From the NCBI RefSeq assembly GCF_018327645.1, contig NZ_BMAY01000007.1, forward strand, positions 18,627-82,626: 64,000 nt of DNA, read 5' to 3'. The notes under the pieces are model-generated. The model was given only the letters and a program-made list of their open reading frames with translations. It searched no databases and was not told where the DNA came from. Shown here in pieces: positions 44,903 to 52,813 of this stretch; the first letter of the stretch is position 1, and each line of letters opens with the position of its first letter. Source of the DNA: Lactobacillus corticis (GTDB taxonomy: Bacteria > Bacillota > Bacilli > Lactobacillales > Lactobacillaceae). A program made the translations under genes and the position numbers.

Positions 44903-46936
44903 TTAATCCCTGGTTTGTTCTATTTGTTTGTATTCTAAGACATTATTAAGCCACGCATGGTCCAATTCTGACAAGTCTGGGTCTTCCTGATTAACCCTTC
45001 TGGCTTCTTTTTGGGCTGCCACCATTGTATTATAGTTGTTTACCACATCGCCGACTTTAAATTCCGGCACGCCGGATTGTGCTTTTCCAAAAAGATCACC
45101 TTCGCCCCGAAGTTTCAAATCTTCTTCGGCTAAGGCGAACCCATCTTGCGTCTCCGCAATTATCCGCATTCGTTCTTTTCCAGAATCTGTCTTAGGATCA
45201 GCAATAAAAATACAAGTACTTGCAGTCTGCCCCCGACCAATCCGTCCACGCAATTGGTGGAGCTGGCTGAGGCCAAAACGATCAGCATCATAGACGACCA
45301 TCATATTAGCATTGGGAACATCCACACCAACCTCAATCACACTGGTCGTAACCAAGATATCAATCTGCCCATCTGCAAACTCAGTCATGATTTCATCTTT
45401 TTCTTTTCCAGGCAACTGACCATGCAAGAGGACCACCCGATATTTAGGAAAATCGTGATGCAGTTTCTCATAAAGCACTTCCGCACTCTTGAGATCCAGT
45501 GCTTCTGATTCTGAAATCAAAGGCGTGACCGCATAGATTTGAAAGCCAGCTTGCAGCTGACGGTTCATTTCAGCATAGACTTGATCCATTTGACTAGAGG
45601 TACACCACAAAGACCTAATCGGTTTACGCCCCTTGGGCATCGTTTTGATCTCAGAAACGGCCATTTCGCCATAAACAGTCAAGGCCAAAGTTCGAGGAAT
45701 TGGGGTAGCCGTCATCGCTAAAATATCGGGTTGTTGGCCTTTATTGATCAGCTTTTGTCGTTGAGCCACGCCAAAACGATGCTGTTCATCAATAATTACC
45801 AGTCCCAATTTCTTAAAGACGACATCTTGCTGAATTAAGGCGTGGGTGCCAACAACCACATTGATCATGCCGTTTTGCAATTCTCGATACAGCTCGCGTT
45901 TTTCCAAAGTCTTAGTACTGCCAGTTAAAAGCGCGACTCTGACCCCCAAAGGTTGCAATAAGGCCGCAATTTTTTGAAAATGCTGACTAGCTAAAATTTC
46001 CGTCGGCACCATTAGGGCTGCTTGATAGCCAGCCGTAATTGCCGCAAAAATGGCATAGACTGCGACAATGGTTTTTCCGCTACCCACATCACCTTGCAGC
46101 AAGCGACGCATTTGCTGATCGCGATGAAGGTCGGCAAAAATTTCATTAATTACTTTTTTCTGATCAGCCGAAAGTGTAAAAGGCAATGAAGCAGTTAATT
46201 TGGCAATTTCAGCCAAATCGTATTGCTTGCTAATTCCCTTTACCCCTTGCTTGCTGCCGGTAAGCCGTGCTAACTGCATTTGAAAGATAAAAAATTCCCG
46301 AAAGATTGCGCTGCGTCTCGCTGTTTGGGCTGCTTGCGGATTTAAGGGATGGTGCATTTGTTTAACGATATCCTTATCTGTCAGCAAGCGAAATTTTTGC
46401 CGAATATCTTCCGGCACCGTATCTGGCAGCTGGTCGGCATATTCGTTTAAAGCCTGATCAACTAAAGCTTGAATTTTTTTCTGATGCAGGTGGCGATTGC
46501 TAGGGTAGATTGGAGCCATTCCGTTGTCATCTTTTTTGCCAGCGATCAATTTAAAACCAGTCAAACTTTGGCGAGTTGTTTCATACTTACCATAAACAGC
46601 CACTTCTTTGCCTGTTTCGAATTGACTCCTTAACCAAGGTTGATTAAAAAAATTGACCATGATCACATCATGGTCAATCCGCAGCTTAAAGCTGAGCCGT
46701 GACTTCTTATATCCAAAACGAGTTACATATGGCTCAGTAGCTACGATTCCTTTTAACACTACCTTTTGACCGTCCATGATCTGGTCAAGTGGCAACGTCG
46801 TCAATTCATCATAACGAAAAGGATAATAATATAGCAGGTCATAAATACTGTAAATGCCCAAACTGGCCAAATTGGCAGCTGTCTTAGTCCCGACCCCTTT
46901 TAAATCTGTTACTGGACTAAACAAAGCACTTTCCAT
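44903..46936 (-). CDS. recG: ATP-dependent DNA helicase RecG
   Basis: Branch-migrating helicase that processes stalled forks and recombination intermediates. 677 residues: N-terminal wedge/OB domain (about 60-150), helicase core with Walker A LQGDVGSGKTIVA, DEQH box IIDEQHRFG, motif III MTATPIPRTLAL and motif VI QLRGRIGRG. It is 9 bases after fakA and 16 before plsX. Confidence 0.96.
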   Translation of the reverse strand: MESALFSPVTDLKGVGTKTAANLASLGIYSIYDLLYYYPFRYDELTTLPLDQIMDGQKVVLKGIVATEPYVTRFGYKKSRLSFKLRIDHDVIMVNFFNQPWLRSQFETGKEVAVYGKYETTRQSLTGFKLIAGKKDDNGMAPIYPSNRHLHQKKIQALVDQALNEYADQLPDTVPEDIRQKFRLLTDKDIVKQMHHPLNPQAAQTARRSAIFREFFIFQMQLARLTGSKQGVKGISKQYDLAEIAKLTASLPFTLSADQKKVINEIFADLHRDQQMRRLLQGDVGSGKTIVAVYAIFAAITAGYQAALMVPTEILASQHFQKIAALLQPLGVRVALLTGSTKTLEKRELYRELQNGMINVVVGTHALIQQDVVFKKLGLVIIDEQHRFGVAQRQKLINKGQQPDILAMTATPIPRTLALTVYGEMAVSEIKTMPKGRKPIRSLWCTSSQMDQVYAEMNRQLQAGFQIYAVTPLISESEALDLKSAEVLYEKLHHDFPKYRVVLLHGQLPGKEKDEIMTEFADGQIDILVTTSVIEVGVDVPNANMMVVYDADRFGLSQLHQLRGRIGRGQTASTCIFIADPKTDSGKERMRIIAETQDGFALAEEDLKLRGEGDLFGKAQSGVPEFKVGDVVNNYNTMVAAQKEARRVNQEDPDLSELDHAWLNNVLEYKQIEQTRD

Positions 46937-46945
46937 AATAGTTAC

Positions 46946-48607
46946 CTACTCTACAGAAACTAAGAAGTGGTAGACTGGCTGACCACCATCATGAATCTCA
47001 AATTCCAAGTCATCGTGTTTCTTAGCTAATTCTGCTTCAACCTTTTCTGCATCTGCCTGACTAGCATCACGGCCAAACATTAAAGTTACGATTTCGGAAT
47101 CTTCATCCAGCATAGCTTCAATCATTTGCACCGTTGCTTCAATCAAATCAGGATTATCGATCTTTAAATCGCCATCAATCATGCCGATAAAGTCGTTTTT
47201 ATGAACTTCAACATCATCGATAACGGTATCCCGATTGGCTTGGGTAACTTCACCAGAAACCACCAGATCTAATTCGTCAGTCATCGCTGACACATTTTCT
47301 TCAACCGATTGCTCGCTATCAAAAGCCAACATTGCAGTCAAACCTTGTGAGATGGTCTTGCTTGGCACAATTCCGACTGGAATATCAGCAACTTCCGCAG
47401 CTTGTTTAGCAGCCATCACAATATTGCCGTTATTAGGCAAGACGATAGCCTTCTTAGCGCCAGACTTTTTGATTGCATCTAAAATATCTTGCGTTGACGG
47501 GTTCATCGTTTGTCCGCCTGAAATAATCCGGTTTACGCCTTCGCTCTCAAATAGTTTTCTAATTCCATTGCCTGAGCAAACCGCAATCACGGCAAAGTCA
47601 ACTGTTTCTTGCTTTTCATCATCATGATCAACAATGGTTTCATGTTGAATCCGCATATTGTCAATCTTGATTTTTCCTAAACGGCCAAATTGGGCTCCGT
47701 ACTGGAAGACGCTGCCAGGATGTTCAGTATGAACGTGGACTTTAGCGACTTCACCATCGGAAACAGCTAATAATGAATCACCTAGTTTATCTAAATGAGC
47801 TCTAAATTCATCTAGGTTAAATGGCTTTTTGCCAGGTACATCAGCCGTTAAATCAACCATAATTTCAGTACAGTAACCATTTAAAATATCTTTGGTTGAT
47901 AATTGACTTTGAGCTGATGATTGATGGTGCATGGCATTAATCATTTCATCCATTTCAGCAGCATCAGGCTGGTATTCATCAGCAAAGTTTTCACCTAAGA
48001 TCCCTTCAAGGAAGCCTTCGTAAATGAATAATAGACCTTGACCACCTGAATCAACAACGCCAACCTGCTTTAAAACCGGCAGCAAATCAGGCGTAGTCTT
48101 TAAAGCTTGCTTAGCCCCTTCAACTACTGCCTTCATTACTTCAGCAACGTCATCTGTTTCCGCAGCCTTATTTTCGCCAGCTTGTGCTGCCAACCGAGCG
48201 ACCGTCAAGATCGTCCCTTCGACCGGTTTCATCACTGCCTTGTAGGCGGTAGCTACGCCATTAGCAAAGGCGTCAGCAAGTTCTTTGGCATTTAGCGTAT
48301 CCATTCCCTGAGTTGCCTTGTAAAAGCCTCTAAAAAGCTGAGAAGTAATAACGCCAGAATTACCCCGAGCACCCATCAACATGCCTTTTGACAAACTCTT
48401 AGTCAAATCTGCCACGCTCGTACTTGGGTCCTCATTTACCGCCTTAGCGCCACTTTCAATGGTCAAGTTCATGTTTGTCCCTGTATCACCATCAGGTACT
48501 GGGAAAACGTTTAGCGAGTTGACAAACTCAGCATTCTTTCCCATTCGATGGGTAGCTACCCGGACCATTACTCTAAATTGTTGACTATCAATTTCTTTTA
48601 AAACCAA
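46946..48607 (-). CDS. fakA: Fatty acid kinase, FakA/YloV-type DAK phosphatase domain protein
   Basis: Phosphorylates exogenous fatty acids held by FakB, feeding PlsX-PlsY; this fits its neighbourhood with plsX and acpP. 553 residues: DhaL-type kinase domain at the N-terminus with NVFPVPDGDTGTNM and GARGNSGVITSQL, a middle domain, and a C-terminal domain. Start taken as TTG 48607 because AGAGGAG is 8 bases upstream; the longer frame crosses into the asp23-like gene. Follows that gene by 22 bases, the universal Firmicutes pair. Confidence 0.92.
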   Translation of the reverse strand: MVLKEIDSQQFRVMVRVATHRMGKNAEFVNSLNVFPVPDGDTGTNMNLTIESGAKAVNEDPSTSVADLTKSLSKGMLMGARGNSGVITSQLFRGFYKATQGMDTLNAKELADAFANGVATAYKAVMKPVEGTILTVARLAAQAGENKAAETDDVAEVMKAVVEGAKQALKTTPDLLPVLKQVGVVDSGGQGLLFIYEGFLEGILGENFADEYQPDAAEMDEMINAMHHQSSAQSQLSTKDILNGYCTEIMVDLTADVPGKKPFNLDEFRAHLDKLGDSLLAVSDGEVAKVHVHTEHPGSVFQYGAQFGRLGKIKIDNMRIQHETIVDHDDEKQETVDFAVIAVCSGNGIRKLFESEGVNRIISGGQTMNPSTQDILDAIKKSGAKKAIVLPNNGNIVMAAKQAAEVADIPVGIVPSKTISQGLTAMLAFDSEQSVEENVSAMTDELDLVVSGEVTQANRDTVIDDVEVHKNDFIGMIDGDLKIDNPDLIEATVQMIEAMLDEDSEIVTLMFGRDASQADAEKVEAELAKKHDDLEFEIHDGGQPVYHFLVSVE

Positions 48608-48629
48608 AATTTTAACTCCTCTGCCTATT

Positions 48630-48992
48630 TTATTCGTCAAGCAGTCTGACGCCTTGGACGATGACGTTTACAGCCTGGGTATCAATTCCTAGTTGACTCT
48701 TCAGATTGTATTTAACACTGTCTTGCACATTGCGGCTGACTTCTGAGATTTTCAGTCCGTAGCCAACAATGATATAAACATCCACTGTAATTTCGTTATC
48801 ATTACTTTTGACAACAACTCCGCGCTTGTAATTAGCGCGATTCAGGATGCCGTCAAAACCGTCTCTCAGCGCATTTTTTGAGGCCATCCCAACAACGCCG
48901 TAATTAGCAGTTGCAGCACTGCCGACCACCGTTGCAATTACACCGTTTGAAATATCAATCAAACCGTCTTTTGTTTTGATCTTAACAGCCAT
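48630..48992 (-). CDS. Asp23/Gls24 family protein (YloU)
   Basis: A 120-residue Asp23-family alkaline-shock-type protein starting MAVKIKTKDGLIDISNGVIA. The core is NDNEITVDVYIIVGYGLKI followed by VQDSVKYNLKSQLGI. Start ATG 48992 has GGAGGA upstream. First gene of the run to fakA-recG-plsX-acpP. Cellular role in envelope stress or lipid metabolism is not settled for YloU. Confidence 0.92.
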   Translation of the reverse strand: MAVKIKTKDGLIDISNGVIATVVGSAATANYGVVGMASKNALRDGFDGILNRANYKRGVVVKSNDNEITVDVYIIVGYGLKISEVSRNVQDSVKYNLKSQLGIDTQAVNVIVQGVRLLDE

Positions 48993-49016
48993 GTTAATCC
49001 TCCGTCTCGTTGTCCT

Positions 49017-49045
49017 AATATACGCATTTATTTTATCATAGTCAA
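49017..49045 (-). promoter_or_regulatory. Promoter of the asp23-like/fakA operon
   Basis: TTGACT, 17-base spacer, TATATT on the minus strand, 24 bases before the start codon. Confidence 0.7.
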
Positions 49046-49095
49046 AGCTTAAACCAGTAAACGAAAACAACTTTTATAAAAAATACTTTTATTTA

Positions 49096-49124
49096 TTGAT
49101 CTAACCCTCTCCCCGTGGTAAAGT
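49096..49124 (+). promoter_or_regulatory. Promoter of rpmB
   Basis: TTGATC, 17-base spacer ending TGG, TAAAGT on the plus strand, 36 bases before the rpmB ATG. Confidence 0.65.
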
Positions 49125-49160
49125 AATTAAGTATGTAACTCAGCAAAGGAGGTTTAGCAA

Positions 49161-49346
49161 ATGGCAAAAGATTTTGTAACAGGTAAGAAGACCACTTTTG
49201 GCAACAAGCGTTCACACGCTTTGAACTCAACTCGTCGTGCTTGGAAGCCAAACCTTCAAAAAGTTCGCATTCTTGTTGATGGCAAGCCTAAGCGCGTTTG
49301 GGTCTCAACCAAGACTTTGAAGTCAGGTAAGGTTACCCGTGTATAA
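49161..49346 (+). CDS. rpmB: 50S ribosomal protein L28
   Basis: 61-residue large-subunit protein, [20 protein letters not shown] to [15 protein letters not shown], without zinc cysteines. AAAGGAGG lies upstream. Divergent from the asp23-like gene, as usual. Its last 42 bases and the 11 bases after the stop are repeated exactly at 51133-51185, so an integration event seems to have used its 3' end without destroying the gene. Confidence 0.96.
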   Translation: MAKDFVTGKKTTFGNKRSHALNSTRRAWKPNLQKVRILVDGKPKRVWVSTKTLKSGKVTRV

Positions 49347-49357
49347 TGACCAATAAA
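49305..49357 (+). repeat. 53-bp direct repeat, copy 1 (attL-like, 3' end of rpmB)
   Basis: This copy begins TCAACCAAGACTTTG and ends GACCAATAAA. It is identical to 51133-51185. It covers the 3' end of the functional rpmB plus 11 downstream bases. The two copies are 1,828 bases apart and bracket phage-derived DNA. Confidence 0.95.
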
Positions 49358-49394
49358 GCCCGTCAGATTAGGATTCTGGCTGGCTTATTTTTTT
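49356..49394 (+). terminator. Terminator of rpmB after the insertion
   Basis: AAGCC/GGCTT with inner CAGA/TCTG pairs, then seven T. It is imported sequence that differs from the terminator after copy 2 of the repeat. Confidence 0.6.
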
Positions 49395-49444
49395 GCTTAA
49401 AACTTAATCTTCGGCTGCAGGTGCATCATTGGTGCATCAGCAGT

Positions 49445-49485
49445 AAAAAGACGTTTTAGAAATTAATCTAGAACGTTTTTATTTT
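49445..49485. terminator. Hairpin terminator at the end of the scaffold remnant
   Basis: AAAAAGACGTTTTAGA pairs with TCTAGAACGTTTTT with one bulge; T runs on both strands. It lies just beyond the stop of the scaffold-like gene. Confidence 0.7.
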
Positions 49486-49788
49486 CTATAATTCTTTTTC
49501 TCTTTGAGTAATATACTCTTTCATTTTCTCCAAATCTTCTTTGGTTGCTAACTTTAGAATAAAGCTTTTAGCAGTGGATCTTTTATTAATATATAATTTT
49601 CTAGCTTTGTTTGCTTCATCCTTTGCCTTACTTAGTTCTTCAGCCTGATTCTTACGCTCACGCTCTATGCGCTTGCTGATCATCTCATTAACTTCTTCTT
49701 GTGTGTAAGTCTTAACAGCGTCGGATGATTTATCTGCAGCTTTATCAACTTGTTCTGTCTTAACTTCTTCTTTGCTTTCTGTTTCCAT
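49486..49788 (-). CDS. Phage scaffolding-like protein, shortened (DUF4355 type)
   Basis: 100 residues from ATG 49788, which follows GAGG by 9 bases. The N-terminus is acidic; then comes YTQEEVNEMISKRIERERKN, the typical phage capsid scaffold start of the DUF4355 type. After residue about 65 the sequence departs (KLYINKRSTAKSFILK) and the protein ends at roughly half the usual length, so it is likely an internally deleted remnant. In intact phages the scaffold gene follows the minor head gene, the order kept here. Confidence 0.6.
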   Translation of the reverse strand: METESKEEVKTEQVDKAADKSSDAVKTYTQEEVNEMISKRIERERKNQAEELSKAKDEANKARKLYINKRSTAKSFILKLATKEDLEKMKEYITQREKEL

Positions 49789-49872
49789 TTGTAAAATCCT
49801 CACTTTCAGTTAGTGGTTAACTCTCTACTCAGTAGCTTCTTTAACGCCTAGCACACAGGAAAAAAGGCAAAA

Positions 49873-49915
49873 TAAAAGCACTTAATCACAAATTCTCGTG
49901 ATGAAATGCTTAATT
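49873..49915 (-). terminator. Possible terminator after the small phage gene
   Basis: AAGCA/TGCTT and ATCAC/GTGAT arms forming an interrupted hairpin, then TTTTATTTT on the minus strand. Confidence 0.5.
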
Positions 49916-49925
49916 TATCTATTTT

Positions 49926-50111
49926 TTACTTTTTCCGTTCCTCATTTACTTCCTTAATCAATTGTTTTGCCTCTTCCAAGCGTTTCAAGGCTTCTTTATC
50001 CGGCTTTTTATATAATCCAGCTTCTTTCAATCCTTTTATAAACTGTTCATGATCAGGAAAATTTCTATTATTCCAGTATCTTTTGGAATGCTTATTTGTT
50101 TCATTAGTCAA
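49926..50111 (-). CDS. Small charged protein overlapping the ART stop (module 1), function unknown
   Basis: 61 residues, rich in Lys and Glu, with NFPDHEQFIKGLKEAGLY and a C-terminal helix. The start is TTG at 50111, with GAGGT 8 bases upstream, and it overlaps the last codons of the ADP-ribosyltransferase frame. I do not recognise a family. The position directly behind a toxin-like domain makes it a candidate immunity or accessory gene; module 2 has a gene in the same place but without obvious sequence similarity. Confidence 0.55.
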   Translation of the reverse strand: MTNETNKHSKRYWNNRNFPDHEQFIKGLKEAGLYKKPDKEALKRLEEAKQLIKEVNEERKK

Positions 50112-51132
50112 TTTCTTCTACCTCAACAAAAATCTTGCCCTTTTCAATGTATTGTTTAACAAATTTAAAAGTAGTACCCCTTGCGAAAAGCACCTCATTT
50201 TCATCACTACGGAAAGATTTTACATCTCTGCCAGTCTTACTTCTAGTAATTACCATTCTGAAGTAATCATCATTATCGTATATCTCTTTTGAAGTTGATA
50301 TATATCCTTTATCATGATAAAAACCAGAGCTGGCAATATCTTGTATCAATTGGTCCAATTGTTTTTTTTCCTAATGAATCAGAGAACGAGCGATACAATG
50401 GCTTTTCTGATCTATATAGCGGTAACTTTTTCAAAGCACTATCAATTCCCTCTACCATCTTTTTCTGATAAGGATTAAGTGGTTCGTCATTTCTCATCGC
50501 ATAATTTAACATGTATGAATCAAAACCCACATAATTATTCATTGCCCACTGTTCATCATCTTTGATTGTTTTATTATTCGATCCATCATCTAACCAATAA
50601 GCCCCAACTGAGCATCTACAATTGGGATGCACTGGTTTATCAGGACAATCATCAACTTCATAAATCCCTTCTGGAAGATTACCACCAGAATTACTACTTG
50701 CTATCTCACGACAAACTTTACATGCTCCCGATTCAGCATACCACTTACAGTACTTATATCCATTTTTCTTTAAAAATTCGATCTGAGCCAGATGTTGGGC
50801 CCTTGCTGATTCTGTACGTGCAATCCTTTCTGCTGCATATCTTGCATCTGATACTGTCTTTTTTACTAATGGTTTAAGATACTTGATCATCTCACGTGGA
50901 TTATCACCACGGATCATTGCTGTAGCTACTAGACCGTCTAATCTAGCTTTAAGAACATCAATATTTGCCCACACGTTCTTGCTAAAAGCTCCTACATTAA
51001 TACTTGCTGTGGTTTGATCAATTAAGCCTTTGCTACTCCATGATGCATTTTTAGTTGTTGAGCCTAAAATACCTGCTTGACGTTTCATCTCCGCAAGATA
51101 ATCCGAGTAAACCTTGTCAGTGATCTTTGTTT
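50104..51132 (-). pseudogene. Phage MuF-type minor head protein fused to ADP-ribosyltransferase, truncated and frameshifted (module 1)
   Basis: The first part has the MuF/SPP1 gp7 hallmarks RIARTESARAQHL, a CKVC pair and HPNCRCSVGAYW. It continues into an ADP-ribosyltransferase domain: arginine in KPLYRSF, GYISTSKEI (STS motif) and ENEVLFARG (E-x-E motif). Two defects are visible. The N-terminal head region is missing at the repeat boundary near 51132. At the run of eight A (50362-50369, minus strand) one extra base shifts the frame; with seven A the reading SLGKKQLDQLIQDIASSGF is continuous. The enzyme motifs themselves are intact. Phage MuF proteins with C-terminal toxins are known; activity here is unproven. 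Confidence 0.75.
50362..50369 (-). other. A8 homopolymer frameshift site in module 1
   Basis: Eight consecutive A on the minus strand. Removing one restores the full ART frame. Could be a decay mutation, a slippage site or a sequencing error. Confidence 0.8.
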
Positions 51133-51185
51133 CAACCAAGACTTTGAAGTCAGGTAAGGTTACCCGTGTATAATGACCAATAAAA
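51133..51185 (+). repeat. 53-bp direct repeat, copy 2 (attR-like, rpmB 3' fragment)
   Basis: Identical to 49305-49357. It is not preceded by rpmB here but by the truncated head-protein gene, and is followed by a hairpin that looks like the original rpmB terminator. Confidence 0.95.
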
Positions 51186-51216
51186 ACCCGGCAAAGTTGT
51201 CGGGTATTTATTTTTG
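51183..51216 (+). terminator. Probable original rpmB terminator
   Basis: ACCCGGC/GTCGGGT, 7 bp with one G-U pair, 6-base loop, then ATTTATTTTT. It follows copy 2 of the rpmB end. Confidence 0.7.
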
Positions 51217-51253
51217 CTAAAAATTGACGATTATATAAAATGTGCAACTGAAG

Positions 51254-51286
51254 AAAGAACCATGTAAATAGGCATGGTTCTTTTTT
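51254..51286. terminator. Hairpin terminator downstream of the YjcQ-like gene
   Basis: AAAGAACCATG/CATGGTTCTTT, 11 bp, with six T on the plus strand and a shorter T run on the minus strand. The 108 bases between it and the next gene hold nothing I can identify. Confidence 0.65.
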
Positions 51287-51394
51287 GGTTTTAGGCAATA
51301 AAAAGTATCCGCTTAATTTTGCTGATCTATTTACAAAATATACGCTGTTTTTAAATCGATATAAAAATCTCTGTTAACCGATTCTCTCAACTTA

Positions 51395-51736
51395 TTATGC
51401 AAACTTAGCAATCAAAGAAATCCATTGTGGCAGATTTTTTACAAATTCGGCTGCTTTTTGCATCTTGGAATTGTCTTGCAGATATTCAATCCCTTTAGGT
51501 GTAATTTGCAGATTAGTAACCTTAATACTGCTACCACTCAATGTATTAACTGATATAACCCCAGTGACATATCCTTCTTCATACAATGACTTAAGAATAT
51601 ATTCCCAATAATCGAGTGGAATACCTTCACTAAGTTCTTTTAGTTCATCGCTCGTTACAGCCTTGCCACTCTTTAAAGTCAGATAAAGAATTTTAAGAAG
51701 TTTATAGACTAATACGAAATAATCATCTCTTGCCAT
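51395..51736 (-). CDS. YjcQ-like phage-associated winged-helix protein
   Basis: 113 residues. The middle part (SDELKELSEGIPLDYWEYIL, then SLYEEGYVTGV and LQITPKGIEYLQDNS) resembles YjcQ-family small winged-helix proteins common in Firmicutes prophages. The C-terminus WISLIAKFA may be a short amphipathic helix. ATG 51736 has AGGAG 7 bases upstream and overlaps the small gene before it. Role unknown. Confidence 0.6.
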   Translation of the reverse strand: MARDDYFVLVYKLLKILYLTLKSGKAVTSDELKELSEGIPLDYWEYILKSLYEEGYVTGVISVNTLSGSSIKVTNLQITPKGIEYLQDNSKMQKAAEFVKNLPQWISLIAKFA

Positions 51737-51890
51737 TATCTTTCTCCTTTGTCTCCTTTATCCATTTTTGTAAAGTTTCATGAACCTTCTTATTAGGTTT
51801 ACCATACGTCTTTATTCCAGTAGTTGGCCATTCTCTCCAACGTAGATCACTAAAAGGCTTTTTATTGGTCGGTGTATTCTTCCCAGACAA
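51723..51890 (-). CDS. Small protein overlapping the ART stop (module 2), function unknown
   Basis: 55 residues from a TTG at 51890, with AAGGAG 9 bases upstream inside the ART gene. It overlaps that gene by 29 bases and the YjcQ-like gene by 14. The sequence contains KKPFSDLRWREWPTTGIKTY and a lysine-rich C-terminal helix. No family recognised. It stands in the same place as the 61-residue gene of module 1 and may be an immunity or accessory protein. Confidence 0.5.
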   Translation of the reverse strand: MSGKNTPTNKKPFSDLRWREWPTTGIKTYGKPNKKVHETLQKWIKETKEKDNGKR

Positions 51891-52704
51891 TTGTTTTTAC
51901 TCCTTCTTTATTTATGAAAGTGTCAGTAATTTTAAATTTAGTATTTCTAGGAAATAAAACTTCTTGTTCCTGTTTATTATATTGAGTTATGTCCCTACCT
52001 GATTTACTTTTCTTAATAATAACATGAACTTGCTCAGTTCCTTCACCATAATGAATCTTTGAAGCTGAAATATAAGCTGGATCTTCAAATAATCCGTTAT
52101 CCATTTGAAATAAGAAATTAATCACACTTTCATCATAACTAAAGAAATAATCTCTTTGAAGTGGCTTACTATCAGTATAATAAGGCATTTTCTTTAATGC
52201 TTTATCTAAGTTTATCTTCATTTTTTCTTGGTCTTCGGTTAATGGTTGTCCATTTCGCAAAGCGTAATTCAATTTATAAGAATCAGAAGAAACATAATTT
52301 TTAATAGCTTGTTCTTCAAGTAAAGACAATTTAGGGCTGTTTAATTTTCCACTAACAGGAGTAGCATTAATAAATTTTTGTTTAATTAACGGATTTACAT
52401 TTGTAGCTTCAGCCCACTGCTTATAATTCATCTTGCCATTTGTCCATTTACCTTTACCAGTAACAGGATCACGATACCAACGACTTTCTATATCTGGTAA
52501 ATCCTTCATGTAAGGTACTGTGGTACATCTGCAGTAAGGATGAATCAACGGATAATTAAGACCTTCAACCTTATTTTTGACATAAAAAATACGCCCATCT
52601 AAGTGAGCGCATTGATCACATGTATGACTTTCTAACGTTGCTAGGTATTGATACTGATTAGCTAATGCACCGGCCATGCCTTGCTCTTCTTTGCAAACAC
52701 CCAT
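51862..52704 (-). pseudogene. Phage MuF-type head protein C-terminal part fused to ADP-ribosyltransferase, 5'-truncated (module 2)
   Basis: 280 codons open. Only the last part of the MuF domain remains (TCDQCAHLDGRIF, then HPYCRCTTVPYM), so about 200 N-terminal residues are missing. The C-terminal ADP-ribosyltransferase domain is complete: arginine in KPLQRDYFF, AYISASK in place of STS, and the E-x-E motif QEQEVLFPRNTKFKI. The linker KNYVSSDSYKLNYALRNGQPL is homologous to module 1 (NNYVGFDSYMLNYAMRNDEPL). The proposed ATG at 52704 is weak. It may be a remnant, or a short ART protein may still be made. Confidence 0.7.
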
Positions 52705-52767
52705 TCTGCTAAGTCATATCAAACTTAGTAGTATCAATTGATGCTAAATATTTAGCCGCAATAACAT
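52705..52767 (-). other. Short unexplained coding-like fragment before module 2
   Basis: On the minus strand a frame reads LGVYVIAAKYLASIDTTKFD and then stops at 52710. It has protein-like composition but no start or family that I recognise. Probably the end of another broken gene. Confidence 0.3.
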
Positions 52768-52804
52768 AAACACCTAAACTAGGTTTGGTCCTAATTTAGG
52801 TGTT
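52762..52804 (-). terminator. Terminator after thiN (end of the large operon)
   Basis: AACACCTAAA/TTTAGGTGTT with inner TAGG/CCTA, about 14 bp in total, 10 bases after the thiN stop. The T tract is short. Confidence 0.75.
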
Positions 52805-52813
52805 CATCGCATT

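Noticed and set aside
49421..49441. TGCATCA repeated twice, considered as integrase-binding arm sites
   Set aside because: Only two short copies and no integrase gene; too little to support.
50566..50877. 103-codon plus-strand open frame in the phage island
   Set aside because: It is the reverse complement of the MuF head-protein coding region, which has clear conserved motifs on the minus strand.
51133..51298. N-terminal 50 codons of the open frame that runs into the head gene
   Set aside because: This part translates the rpmB repeat and terminator on the wrong strand and is not phage coding sequence.
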